From Thermoplasmata archaeon (lineage in GTDB: Archaea > Thermoplasmatota > Thermoplasmata > UBA184): a stretch of DNA of 17,241 nucleotides. Under the pieces are notes generated by a model that saw nothing but the letters and a program-made list of their open reading frames with translations, was not told the origin of the DNA and searched no databases. How positions within the stretch are numbered: position 1 is the stretch's first letter; every line of letters begins with the position of its first letter. The DNA lies in the NCBI GenBank assembly GCA_027314845.1, contig DAHVAA010000011.1, forward strand, positions 1-17,241. Reading direction: 5' to 3'. This document shows positions 7,828 to 14,839 of this stretch, piece after piece. The position numbers and the translations under genes were made by a program.

Positions 7828-9138
7828 CTAAACGAGCCCTACCTCGACCGTGCCCCCGAAACTCCCGAGGCCGATAAGCTCGAAGAGATATCCGGCCCCC
7901 GTCGGATTGACGTGACCCAGGTCGATCACGAAGCTCATCGAGCTCGTGAGGGGCGTGGCGGCGGTCCCGACGCCCGGGCTCCAGGGTCCACCCGGGTTCC
8001 CGGCCGCCGAGACCTCGACCTGCCCCTGGGCGTTGAGGATCGCGAAGCTGACAACCCCGGGGACCGTGCTCGACGTGGTCGAGTTCACGACCTCCGCGTC
8101 GAGGTCCGCGGGTCGGAGGTTCCCGCTCGCGGACACGATGGGAACCTCCGCGCAGTAGTCTCCGGGGGCGCAGCCGGAGGTCGAGCCGGTTCCGACGAAC
8201 GCGGAGGGTGTCCCCAACTGAAGTGCGCTGCCCAGCGGGGTCGCCGAGGCCGCCCCGCAGGTGGTGGTCGAGGAGAACGAGGAGAGCTGGGTACCGGTCG
8301 AGGCGTAGACCTCGGAGGTAAAGTACGGCTGAGCGCCGGAAGGATTGTTGCCACCCAGTGGGTTGCAGGGGCTGTATACGAACGCCCAGCACCCTCCGAG
8401 AAGGGAGCAGCCGTTACCGCTACCGACCAGGGCCATCTCGAGGTTCAGCGAGATCCCGGAGTGTTGGGAGACGAACGCCGAACCTCCACCCTGCCAGGCG
8501 GCCGCTGCCGCGACGGAGCTATCGACCACCGAGGCGGGGACCGGGCCGAACGATTGGAAGGTCGTCGTGCAGGAGCCCGTCGCGATCACCAGGGCGCGCG
8601 CCGAGCCGTTCGTCACGCCCACGAGGAGGGCCGACTGATTCGCCGACTGGAAGTAAACGAGCAGCCACGCCGGTGCGGTCCCCGAGGAGAAGCTGCCCGA
8701 GAACGCCGGAACGAACAGTCCGCTCGGCAATCCGCCACCGTCCGGGACCGAATAGGTGCACCCGCTCCCCAACGTGGCGTTCGGGTACGCGAGGGTGGAG
8801 GAGCTCAAGGAGAATCCGGCGACCGCCACCAGCGACCACGGGCCTCCACCGGTCGCGCTGGCGATCGAGTTCGCCGGCCCGACCACCTTCGAGTACGCCA
8901 TGCCGGAGCTTCCGCCCACGGCACCCCCTCCGAGAAGGAAGACGACGGCAATGCTCGCGATGAGGATCCCCGCGACCACGATCGCAGCGACCGGCCACAA
9001 CCGGCGAACGAGCGGCGGGGACGGGGAAGAAAGCGGGGGGACTGGTCCGCCTTCGGTCGCTTCGGCCGGCGGATGCCGAGGCGCCGCAGGCGGTGCCCCG
9101 CCCGAGCTCTTGGATCCCTCGGGTGGAGTCATCTTCAC
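7828..9138 (-). CDS. Single-pass secreted/surface protein with eight extracellular cysteines, unknown function
   Basis: A 436-residue protein from a GTG at 9138 (ATG at 9132 is two codons later) to TAG at 7828-7830. The first ~45 residues are Pro/Ser/Gly-rich and end in VRRLWP; a strong hydrophobic helix follows at ~47-70, so it is an N-terminally anchored type II or uncleaved-signal protein. The outer domain (~75-436) is Ser/Gly/Ala-rich and predicted beta, with N-X-S/T sequons (about 120, 167, 177, 352) and cysteines near 127, 190, 244, 250, 258, 294, 323 and 329, an even number compatible with disulfides. The last ~90 residues (AEVVNSTTSSTVPGVVSFAI ... FELIGLGSFGGTVEVGL) form a compact beta module. 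No enzyme motif is seen. It is divergent from the regulator operon (138-bp shared gap) and upstream of the thermopsin gene on the same strand. Pilin or archaellin identity was considered, but the long N-terminal extension argues against it. Confidence 0.75.
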   Translation of the reverse strand: MKMTPPEGSKSSGGAPPAAPRHPPAEATEGGPVPPLSSPSPPLVRRLWPVAAIVVAGILIASIAVVFLLGGGAVGGSSGMAYSKVVGPANSIASATGGGPWSLVAVAGFSLSSSTLAYPNATLGSGCTYSVPDGGGLPSGLFVPAFSGSFSSGTAPAWLLVYFQSANQSALLVGVTNGSARALVIATGSCTTTFQSFGPVPASVVDSSVAAAAAWQGGGSAFVSQHSGISLNLEMALVGSGNGCSLLGGCWAFVYSPCNPLGGNNPSGAQPYFTSEVYASTGTQLSSFSSTTTCGAASATPLGSALQLGTPSAFVGTGSTSGCAPGDYCAEVPIVSASGNLRPADLDAEVVNSTTSSTVPGVVSFAILNAQGQVEVSAAGNPGGPWSPGVGTAATPLTSSMSFVIDLGHVNPTGAGYLFELIGLGSFGGTVEVGLV

Positions 9139-9157
9139 GACGAGGCCGGGTTCGGCG

Positions 9158-9170
9158 CTTCAACCTTTCG
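9158..9170 (-). promoter_or_regulatory. Weak TATA-like element of the 9138 gene
   Basis: The minus strand reads CGAAAGGTTGAAG, centred about 26 nt upstream of the GTG at 9138. It is a poor TATA match, but it is the only A/T-enriched stretch and has the spacing seen at the other starts, which supports the GTG over the ATG at 9132. Confidence 0.35.
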
Positions 9171-9243
9171 TGGGGAGCCCTCTCCCGTTTCCGACTCCTA
9201 TCGTGCCGTCGTCATCCCGCTCGACGCGCGAATCGGTCGCCCA

Positions 9244-9258
9244 ATGCGTTAAGCGGCC
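9244..9258 (+). promoter_or_regulatory. Promoter of the membrane protein/regulator operon, with recurring 15-mer
   Basis: ATGCGTTAAGCGGCC contains a TATA-like GCGTTAAGC centred about 26 nt upstream of the GTG at 9277, again predicting a leaderless mRNA. The same 15-mer with one change (G for A at the ninth base) lies at 2641-2655 beside the UspA promoter. Confidence 0.4.
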
Positions 9259-9276
9259 GGCCTTACTCCGGCCCCT

Positions 9277-9555
9277 GTGGGTCTTCTCGAGCTTTTCGCG
9301 TCCGTGCTCATCGTCGGGCTCTCCGCGCTGAACGCTGCGCTCCCTCTGGCGGCCTGGTCCCGCACTCGCGACGGTCGGTTCCTGTTCGTCGCCGGGTCGA
9401 GCGGCGCCCTCGCTATCCTGGGAGCGGTCGGCGTTTGGGGGGAGCTCCCCCTGAGCTCCCCTTCCTCGGTCCAGGTCGGCCTCCCTGCTCTCCTTCTGGC
9501 CCTTGCCGCGACGATCCTGCTCTTCGGTGCGAGCGTCTGGCCCCGATCCTCCTGA
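9277..9555 (+). CDS. Small three-helix membrane protein paired with a winged-helix regulator
   Basis: A 92-residue protein, GTG start at 9277 and TGA at 9553-9555. Three hydrophobic segments are visible: ~3-26 (LLELFASVLIVGLSALNAAL), ~34-55 (RFLFVAGSSGALAILGAVGV) and ~66-86 (VGLPALLLALAATILLFGAS), with a charged loop SRTRDGR between the first two. It lies 3 nt upstream of the regulator's ATG, so the two are almost certainly co-transcribed. Small membrane proteins beside tandem winged-helix regulators suggest a sensing or sequestering partner at the membrane; that role is an inference. I do not recognise a named family. Start chosen on the TATA spacing. Confidence 0.75.
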   Translation: MGLLELFASVLIVGLSALNAALPLAAWSRTRDGRFLFVAGSSGALAILGAVGVWGELPLSSPSSVQVGLPALLLALAATILLFGASVWPRSS

Positions 9556-9558
9556 GCG

Positions 9559-10086
9559 ATGGCGGAGGACCCGCTGGCCCTCGAGACCCGACGTCGCATC
9601 TACCGAGCGATCCGTTCCCGACCGGGGGTGAGCGCGCGAGAAGTCCAGCGACTCGAGCGGCTGGGCTGGGGGGAGACCGTCTACCACCTCGAGCGGCTGG
9701 CCGAGGCCGGGATCGTACATCGGGAAGAAGGCTCGCATCAGGACCAATACTTCGCCGCGGATGTGCCGCTCGGCGACCGCCGGACCCTCGGCCTCCTGCG
9801 GTCACCTTCCGCGCGGAAGGTCCTTCTCACGCTCCTGCTCGTTCCGCGGGCGACGGTACCGGACCTGGCGAAGGCGACGCGGCTGAGCCCGGGCCGCCTT
9901 TCCGTCCATCTGCGACGGCTCCTTGAGACCGAGCTGATCCGCGCGGGCCGCTCGGGTCGCTACCGCACCTTCGAGCTCACCACCCCGGAACGCGTCGCAC
10001 GACTCCTGGTCACGTACTCGGAGGGAATGGCGGACGAATGGGTCGAGCGACTGCTCGCTACATGGTCGGACCTCTTCCGGCCTTAG
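9559..10086 (+). CDS. Double winged-helix DNA-binding transcriptional regulator
   Basis: A 175-residue protein made of two winged-HTH modules. Module 1 (~5-68): ALETRRRIYRAIRSRPGVSA, recognition-helix region ETVYHLERLAEAGIV, then a wing HREEGSHQDQYFA. Module 2 (~76-150): TLGLLRSPSARKVLLTLLLV, ATVPDLAKATRLSPGRLSVH, then LRRLLETELIRAG with wing RSGRYRTFELT. The last ~25 residues are a helix ending in LATWSDLFRP, perhaps for dimerisation. Tandem MarR/ArsR-like modules of this kind are common in euryarchaeal and Thermoplasmata regulators. No metal-binding cysteines or ligand domain are seen. ATG follows the upstream stop by 3 nt and there is no clear Shine-Dalgarno, so translation is probably coupled. 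Two TTGGACCAA palindromes lie 11-40 nt past its stop and are a plausible target. Confidence 0.88.
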   Translation: MAEDPLALETRRRIYRAIRSRPGVSAREVQRLERLGWGETVYHLERLAEAGIVHREEGSHQDQYFAADVPLGDRRTLGLLRSPSARKVLLTLLLVPRATVPDLAKATRLSPGRLSVHLRRLLETELIRAGRSGRYRTFELTTPERVARLLVTYSEGMADEWVERLLATWSDLFRP

Positions 10087-10096
10087 GAGGTCGGGA

Positions 10097-10126
10097 TTGG
10101 ACCAACCGCTTCCGTAGTTGGACCAA
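10097..10126 (+). promoter_or_regulatory. Pair of TTGGACCAA palindromes, candidate operator
   Basis: TTGGACCAA occurs at 10097-10105 and again at 10118-10126; each copy is a 4+4 inverted repeat about a central A. The repeat start-to-start distance is 21 bp, two helical turns, so both would be on the same DNA face. The second copy runs into AAAAG, the best TATA-like stretch before the next gene. The arrangement fits a dimeric winged-helix repressor or activator site, most simply the regulator encoded immediately upstream. Confidence 0.5.
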
Positions 10127-10160
10127 AAAGCGCGACTCCCCCGAGGCTCCTCCCGGAACG

Positions 10161-11144
10161 ATGCAGGTTGCGGGGCCCGGGTCCTGTGCCCCTCGCCGTC
10201 GACGGCGTTCCCGGTCCTGGTCCACGGTCGCACTGGTCGCCGTCGCCCTGGTCGCGATGGTCGGATCGGCGCTCCCGACGTCCGCCGCCCCCGCCGGGTG
10301 GGCCGCTCCAGGGGTCTCCTGGACGAACGGGGTAGTGCTCTGTCAATTCCCGAGCACTGGGGTCGGCGTGTCGGTATCGGCCCTCAACCTGAGCGGGTCC
10401 GGACTTTCGGTGGAGCCGTCGTTCATCGAGGAGGCTGCTCCCTCGGGTTCGATCGTCGCGGAAGCGCAGATCTCGGCCTCGAACTGGACGAACTCGAACG
10501 TAAGCACCGCGAACCTCTACGACGAGCTCTTCCTGGCGAACGTCTCGATCCTGCCGGGGCACGGCGGCCTTCCGCTGGGAGTCGGGGTCGTCGGAATCTC
10601 CTACCTCCTGTCCGGTTACCCCGAAGACTCGCTTGCCAGTCGGAGCCTGGTCTACCTGGTCTGGACGGTGGCCAACTGGAGCTGGCAGGGCCCCGGAGAC
10701 CGTCTCGTGCTCGGCTTCTCGGCCGGACCGACCTTCCCCGCGAACGAGACCCTAGTCCCGGGTACCTCCACTGACTCCCCCTTCTCGAGCCGCTCCGTCG
10801 CCACCGGAGCGACCCGGGAGTTCCTGGAGCTGGCGGGGTCCGCAAACGTCTCGGATGCCGGTGGAAACCAGTCGGTCGTGCCGACCGAATCCCAGACGGT
10901 ACTCGGCGCCGCGAACGCGTCGGTGATGGTCTCGCTCGGCTCGGCGGCCGGCGAGTTCCACTCGATGATGTACACGGTGACCATCGGCATACCCTTCCCA
11001 TCGTCCGTTGCGCAGCTCCCGCTCTCCGACTATCTGATGGTCGTGGGCGGAGGTTCGGCGGTCGCCATTGCCGCCGCGGTCGGCTCGGCCCGACTGCGTC
11101 GGCGCCCCTCCTCACTTGAATTTGTGGAAGGAGACGACGAATGA
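10161..11144 (+). CDS. Secreted, C-terminally anchored surface protein, unknown function
   Basis: A 327-residue protein from the ATG at 10161 (residues MQVAGPGSC) to TGA at 11142-11144. The frame is open back to 10038, but that extension overlaps the regulator and would bury the signal peptide, so I reject it. The N-terminus has RRRRR then WSTVALVAVALVAMVGSALPTSAAP, a signal peptide with an Ala-rich cleavage zone near residue 42. The body (~45-285) is beta-rich with many N-X-S/T sequons (NLS, NWT, NVS, NWS, NET, NQS). The end has a hydrophobic helix (LMVVGGGSAVAIAAAVG) followed by RLRRR and an acidic tail, a C-terminal anchor. No enzymatic motif is recognised. It overlaps the cupredoxin gene by ATGA, so the two are coupled and probably act together at the cell surface. 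Confidence 0.78.
   Translation: MQVAGPGSCAPRRRRRSRSWSTVALVAVALVAMVGSALPTSAAPAGWAAPGVSWTNGVVLCQFPSTGVGVSVSALNLSGSGLSVEPSFIEEAAPSGSIVAEAQISASNWTNSNVSTANLYDELFLANVSILPGHGGLPLGVGVVGISYLLSGYPEDSLASRSLVYLVWTVANWSWQGPGDRLVLGFSAGPTFPANETLVPGTSTDSPFSSRSVATGATREFLELAGSANVSDAGGNQSVVPTESQTVLGAANASVMVSLGSAAGEFHSMMYTVTIGIPFPSSVAQLPLSDYLMVVGGGSAVAIAAAVGSARLRRRPSSLEFVEGDDE
11126..11133 (+). promoter_or_regulatory. Shine-Dalgarno sequence of the cupredoxin gene
   Basis: GGAAGGAG sits 7 nt before the ATG at 11141, inside the end of the upstream coding region. Unlike the leaderless first genes, this internal operon gene has a strong SD, which fixes its start. Confidence 0.6.
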
Positions 11145-11842
11145 AGCGAAGAGCGGACGAAGGGAACGCGAGAGAGCAGGACGACCACCCCTCTAAGGCC
11201 ACGGACCGGAGGCACCGTCCTCAATATGGAGTGGCGCTGGTCGCGGTCGCGCTCGTCGCGCTGCTCGCGGGGGCGGCGTATGTTGGGCCGGTCGCGCTCG
11301 TGGACGCCACGACGACCGCCCCCGCGGCGCCGGCGGCGGTCGACAACGTGTCGGTGGCCACCACCTCGAGCTTCGCCTTCGTGCCCGATACGCTCACGGT
11401 CTACCCGGGGGCGCTCGTCCACTTGGTCGTCACGCAGGAATCCCCGCTGGCGCACACCTTCGTGCTCTCGCCCGTGGCTAACCAAACGATTCCGACCAGC
11501 GACACTTCGGCCGAGGTGTACGCGTACTTCAACGCGAACCCACCCCTCGTGAACCTGAGCGTCCCGGGGGTGGTGGGAGACCGGGCGTACGCGAACTTCA
11601 CGGCCCCGGCAATCGGGTCGTACGAGTTCGTCTGCGAGATCCCGGGACACTTCCAGAGTGGGATGCACGGAGAACTGGTCTCTACGACCCAGACCGGAGG
11701 ATCCACCGGGATGTCCTTCCCGCTAGAGCTGACCGTTCTGGTCGTCGCGCTGGTGATCGTGGTCGCCGCGGTCGCGGGGGTCCTCCTCCTGCGCCGCCGC
11801 CGGGCGCGCTCGCCACCGGGAGGACCCGGCTCACCGTCGTGA
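11141..11842 (+). CDS. Membrane-anchored cupredoxin (plastocyanin/azurin-like blue copper protein)
   Basis: A 233-residue protein. A hydrophilic basic N-terminus is followed by a hydrophobic helix at ~29-48 (signal or anchor), then a cupredoxin domain at ~66-182. The type 1 copper site is complete: His105 in SPLAHTF, and Cys165, His170 and Met175 in VCEIPGHFQSGMHG (C-x4-H-x4-M). A second hydrophobic helix at ~194-217 precedes RRRRARS, a C-terminal anchor. The domain faces the outside and should carry one electron between membrane or surface redox partners. The start ATG overlaps the upstream stop (ATGA) and has a good SD. Cupredoxins in archaea often serve as electron carriers to terminal oxidases or in copper handling, but no oxidase gene is in this window, so the partner is unknown. 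A copper-chaperone role is the alternative. Confidence 0.92.
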   Translation: MKRRADEGNAREQDDHPSKATDRRHRPQYGVALVAVALVALLAGAAYVGPVALVDATTTAPAAPAAVDNVSVATTSSFAFVPDTLTVYPGALVHLVVTQESPLAHTFVLSPVANQTIPTSDTSAEVYAYFNANPPLVNLSVPGVVGDRAYANFTAPAIGSYEFVCEIPGHFQSGMHGELVSTTQTGGSTGMSFPLELTVLVVALVIVVAAVAGVLLLRRRRARSPPGGPGSPS

Positions 11843-11950
11843 GGCCCCGGTGACCCCGTCATCCCTCCGAGGGAATTCTTGACCGCCGAGGCGATCCTTC
11901 CCCCGAGCCTGTGGGTGGCCTCGGGATCGGGCTCGGGAACAGAGCCCGAC

Positions 11951-13891
11951 ATGACGGGAGGGTTCCGCATCGCCGGAGGGGTGGTCGCCCACAACGAGGA
12001 GTCGCGGCTCGAACCGGCGCTCCGCTCCCTACTGGACCAGGACCTTCCCGCCGGCGTCGAGTGGAGCCGGATCTGGGTCGTCGCGAGCGGCTGCACCGAC
12101 CGGACCGTGGAGGTCGCTCGGGAGCTCGCGCAGAGGGACGAGCGCGTTGCGGTGATCGTCGAGGCGGAGCGCCGGGGGAAAGCCCATGCGCTGTCCCATG
12201 TCTTCCGTCGGGCCGAGGGCGACGCCGTCGTACTGCTCAACGCCGATGCCGTCGCGGAGCCGGGGGCCGTGCGCGAGCTCCTTCGGATCGGCCGGGACGC
12301 CCCGGCGCCGTACGCCGTGATGGCGCGCCCAGTGATCGGCGAGAGCGCTCGGGGAGAAGGCGCGAGGTCGCTGGAACTGATGTGGGAGCTCCACCATCGC
12401 TTCCATGCGCACCTACGGGCCGAAGGCGGAGGATCCCACCTCTCCGATGAGCTGCTCCTCGTCAGTCTGGACCCGACCCCGCCGCTCCCGGAGGGCGTCG
12501 TCAATGACGGGTCGTACTTCGGGGTCTGGCTCGCCCGACACAGCGCGCCCCGTCGGTACGCCGACCGAGCGCGCGTACGGATCGTCGTGCCCACGACCTG
12601 GCGCGACCACCTCCTCCAGCGCCGGAGGATCCGCTACGGCAACGTTCAGGTCCAACAACTTCTCGGGGAGGGGCCCAGCACGCTCGTCGGGTACTCGCTC
12701 GAGCATCCTTCCACGGCGTTCGGGATCCTCCGGGAAGCGACCCGTGCTTCTTCGGGAGGATGGGCCGCGTTCGCCCCCCTGCTCGCCGCCGAGCTCTTCG
12801 CCCACGGACTCGCGATCTGGGACCGGCTCCCACCCGAGAGAGACCACGTGCGATGGCGTCGTATCCGCGATCCCGTTAGTCAGCCCGAGCCCGGCGTACG
12901 ACTCTCGGGGCCGCCGGAGCATCCCACGGCCCGGGAGGCCGTTGAGGCGGAGCTAAAGCGGAGGGTGGCGACGCTGGTCGCCGTCGGCGAAGAGTTTGGC
13001 GCCCCGGTCTCGGTCGCGGAGATGCTCCCGCTCCTTCCGCCGGGGGCACCGCGGACCCCCGTGGACCTCCACGCGTGGCTCGACCTCCATCCAGAGATCC
13101 GGCTCCCTGATCGGGCGGGGGGTACGGGCACGGACCATGAGCCCGGCGAACTCGAGAGACGACGGGAGCGGGGGCGGGCGTACCTAGAGCACGCCGAGCG
13201 CATGCTCGACGGTCCGCTGCGCGCGGGGTTGCGGTGGGTCCGAACGATCGCCATCACCGGGTCGACCGCGTACGGCTCACCGGGAGCGGACGATGACCTC
13301 GACCTCTTCGTCGTTTGCCGCCGGGGGGCCGTCCACCTCTTCCTGGCCGTTGCGTACCTGAACCTTCGTCGGGCGCGTCGGTGCGGTGAGGTCGGTGCGC
13401 GGCCGGTTCTCTGCCTCAACTTTGTCGTGGACGAGCGCCGGGCCAGCGCGGAGTTCGAGGTGGACCGGGGCTTACTGTTCGCGCGCGAGGCGCTTTCCGC
13501 GAGACCGGTGGTCGGCGAAGCCTACTACCGGGGGCTCCTCGCGGGGGCCCCGTGGATACGGGAGCGAGCCCCGGGCCTCTACACCGACCGGAGCGGAGGA
13601 CCGTGGGACCTCGAGGAGCGGCCCGCCCCCTGGCCGGCCCGGCTCGCGAACGCCCTAATGTTCCTGCCGCTCGCCGCCTACCTGCAGCTCGTGGGTCTCG
13701 CGAGGAATCATCGGATGCGCCGCCATGGCCAGCAGCAGGACCGCTTCCGCACTCTGACGGCGGTCTCCCGTGTCGCCTTTGTATCGCATCGCTTCGAGCG
13801 GCTTAGGGCCATGTACGACGGTTTTGGAGCAGGGACCCCGGAACGAGGCGACAAGGGTTCGCCGCTCCGAGAGCCGGTGGCGGCCCGGTAG
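11951..13891 (+). CDS. GT2 glycosyltransferase fused to HTH-nucleotidyltransferase
   Basis: 646 residues from the ATG at 11951. The frame is open to a TTG at 11879 (24 residues more); I prefer the ATG because the fold begins at once with FRIAGGVVAHNEE. Residues 1-~300 are a GT-A family 2 transferase: VVAHNEES (11-18), GCTDRT (47-52), RRGKAHAL (74-81), NADA in the DxD position (97-100), NDGSYFG (185-191) and QRRRIRYGN resembling the QxxRW motif (223-231). Residues ~325-395 look HTH-like. Residues ~405-545 are a DNA polymerase beta-type nucleotidyltransferase with the signature GSTAYGSPGADDDLDLFVV (Gly437-Ser438, acidic pair Asp449/Asp451), then LCLNFVVDE and a conserved ARPVV...WIRERAPGLY end. 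A hydrophobic helix lies at ~565-582. The C-terminal half resembles a free-standing nucleotidyltransferase family often found near glycosyltransferases. It probably transfers sugar and nucleotidyl (or related) groups in envelope glycan synthesis; the substrate is unknown. Confidence 0.85.
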   Translation: MTGGFRIAGGVVAHNEESRLEPALRSLLDQDLPAGVEWSRIWVVASGCTDRTVEVARELAQRDERVAVIVEAERRGKAHALSHVFRRAEGDAVVLLNADAVAEPGAVRELLRIGRDAPAPYAVMARPVIGESARGEGARSLELMWELHHRFHAHLRAEGGGSHLSDELLLVSLDPTPPLPEGVVNDGSYFGVWLARHSAPRRYADRARVRIVVPTTWRDHLLQRRRIRYGNVQVQQLLGEGPSTLVGYSLEHPSTAFGILREATRASSGGWAAFAPLLAAELFAHGLAIWDRLPPERDHVRWRRIRDPVSQPEPGVRLSGPPEHPTAREAVEAELKRRVATLVAVGEEFGAPVSVAEMLPLLPPGAPRTPVDLHAWLDLHPEIRLPDRAGGTGTDHEPGELERRRERGRAYLEHAERMLDGPLRAGLRWVRTIAITGSTAYGSPGADDDLDLFVVCRRGAVHLFLAVAYLNLRRARRCGEVGARPVLCLNFVVDERRASAEFEVDRGLLFAREALSARPVVGEAYYRGLLAGAPWIRERAPGLYTDRSGGPWDLEERPAPWPARLANALMFLPLAAYLQLVGLARNHRMRRHGQQQDRFRTLTAVSRVAFVSHRFERLRAMYDGFGAGTPERGDKGSPLREPVAAR

Positions 13892-13903
13892 CGAGGCGGT
13901 GCC

Positions 13904-14839
13904 ATGGGGGAGAATGTCAGCGACTACTCCCGCTTCGACTTTCGCGCGCTCTGGAAAGGTCGGGACCGAGTCACCGAGGTCGAGCGGGAGATCGTCCGGC
14001 GGGCGCTCGCCACCGCTGACCGTCGGCGGGTGCTCGAGGTCGGGACCGGTTTCGGACGGCTTCTCGGAACCCTCGCCGAGATCGGCGACGAGGTGGTCGC
14101 GACCGACTTTGACCATCGGACCCTCGGTGCCCTGCCCGAGGATCTCGGTCGGACCGCGCCCTTGAGGGTCGCGGCAAATCTGTATCACCTACCGTTCGTG
14201 AGCGGCGCGTTCTCCAGCGCCTCGATGGTCCGGGTCTACCACCATCTTTCGGACCCGCGAGCCGCCCTCGCGGAGCTCGGGCGAGTTCTGACCGGGGGCG
14301 CCCGGGCCCTTCTCTCCTACAATCCGAAACCGTCGGTCGGTACTTTCGTCAACGACATCCAGCGAGCGATCCACCCCGTGACCTCCGGGCGGTTCCGGTC
14401 GATCACGTTCGCCCGGGGCTCGGTGGAGCTCGAACCCGACCCGTTCCCGGTCTACGTGGCGGACCGGTCGAGCTTCGATCGCCACGTCCGCGCGGCCGGC
14501 TTTCGGCCCCGAGGGGAGGTCGTCTCGGGGCTGGAGGAATACTACCTCATGCGTTTCGTCCCCGCGGAGCTCTTCCTCCGCATCGCCGCGGCGTTCGGGA
14601 ACGCGCCGCTGTTCCCGATGCGGTTCGCGCTCCTCGAGACGCCGGGTTCCCCCGCCGCGCGACTCCCTCCCCTGGACGCGATCCTGGCTTGTCCGAAGTG
14701 TCGCGGGGCAATCGACTTCCCGAGCCGCGAAGGGCCACTCGTCTGCGGCGCCTGCGGGTTCGCCGGGCGACGCGAGGGGCCGGTGATCGACCTGAGGTAC
14801 GTGCCGGAGGGCACGCGGAGATGGGAAGCGGCGGGTTAG
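13904..14839 (+). CDS. Class I SAM-dependent methyltransferase with C-terminal zinc ribbon
   Basis: A 311-residue protein. Residues ~40-145 are a Methyltransf_11-type Rossmann domain: motif I VLEVGTGFGRLL (43-54), acidic residue after strand 2 in VVATDFD (64-70), motif II/post region LRVAANLYHLPFVSGAFSSASMVRVYHHL, and GRVLTGGARALLSYNP. Residues ~255-300 form a Trm112-like zinc ribbon with CPKC (263-266) and CGAC (281-284) and the following EGPVIDLR strand. The ATG follows the upstream stop by 12 nt and is preceded by GAGGCGG, a usable SD, so the gene is in the GT2-nucleotidyltransferase operon. It overlaps the next gene by 19 nt. The likely substrate is a sugar, lipid or other small molecule made by this cluster, but nothing in the sequence identifies it. 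Confidence 0.88.
   Translation: MGENVSDYSRFDFRALWKGRDRVTEVEREIVRRALATADRRRVLEVGTGFGRLLGTLAEIGDEVVATDFDHRTLGALPEDLGRTAPLRVAANLYHLPFVSGAFSSASMVRVYHHLSDPRAALAELGRVLTGGARALLSYNPKPSVGTFVNDIQRAIHPVTSGRFRSITFARGSVELEPDPFPVYVADRSSFDRHVRAAGFRPRGEVVSGLEEYYLMRFVPAELFLRIAAAFGNAPLFPMRFALLETPGSPAARLPPLDAILACPKCRGAIDFPSREGPLVCGACGFAGRREGPVIDLRYVPEGTRRWEAAG

Noticed and set aside
7261..9252. A 663-codon plus-strand open frame across the thermopsin start and the 9138 gene
   Set aside because: Same Arg-rich shadow composition; it covers two minus-strand genes with a signal peptide or TM helix and their promoters.
10038..10160. N-terminal extension of the surface protein upstream of 10161
   Set aside because: It overlaps the regulator gene, is not hydrophobic, and would displace the signal peptide from the N-terminus.
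11879..11950. TTG start giving 24 more residues to the GT2-nucleotidyltransferase
   Set aside because: The GT2 fold starts right after the ATG at 11951. The TTG is rarer, although a GAGG upstream of it keeps it possible.
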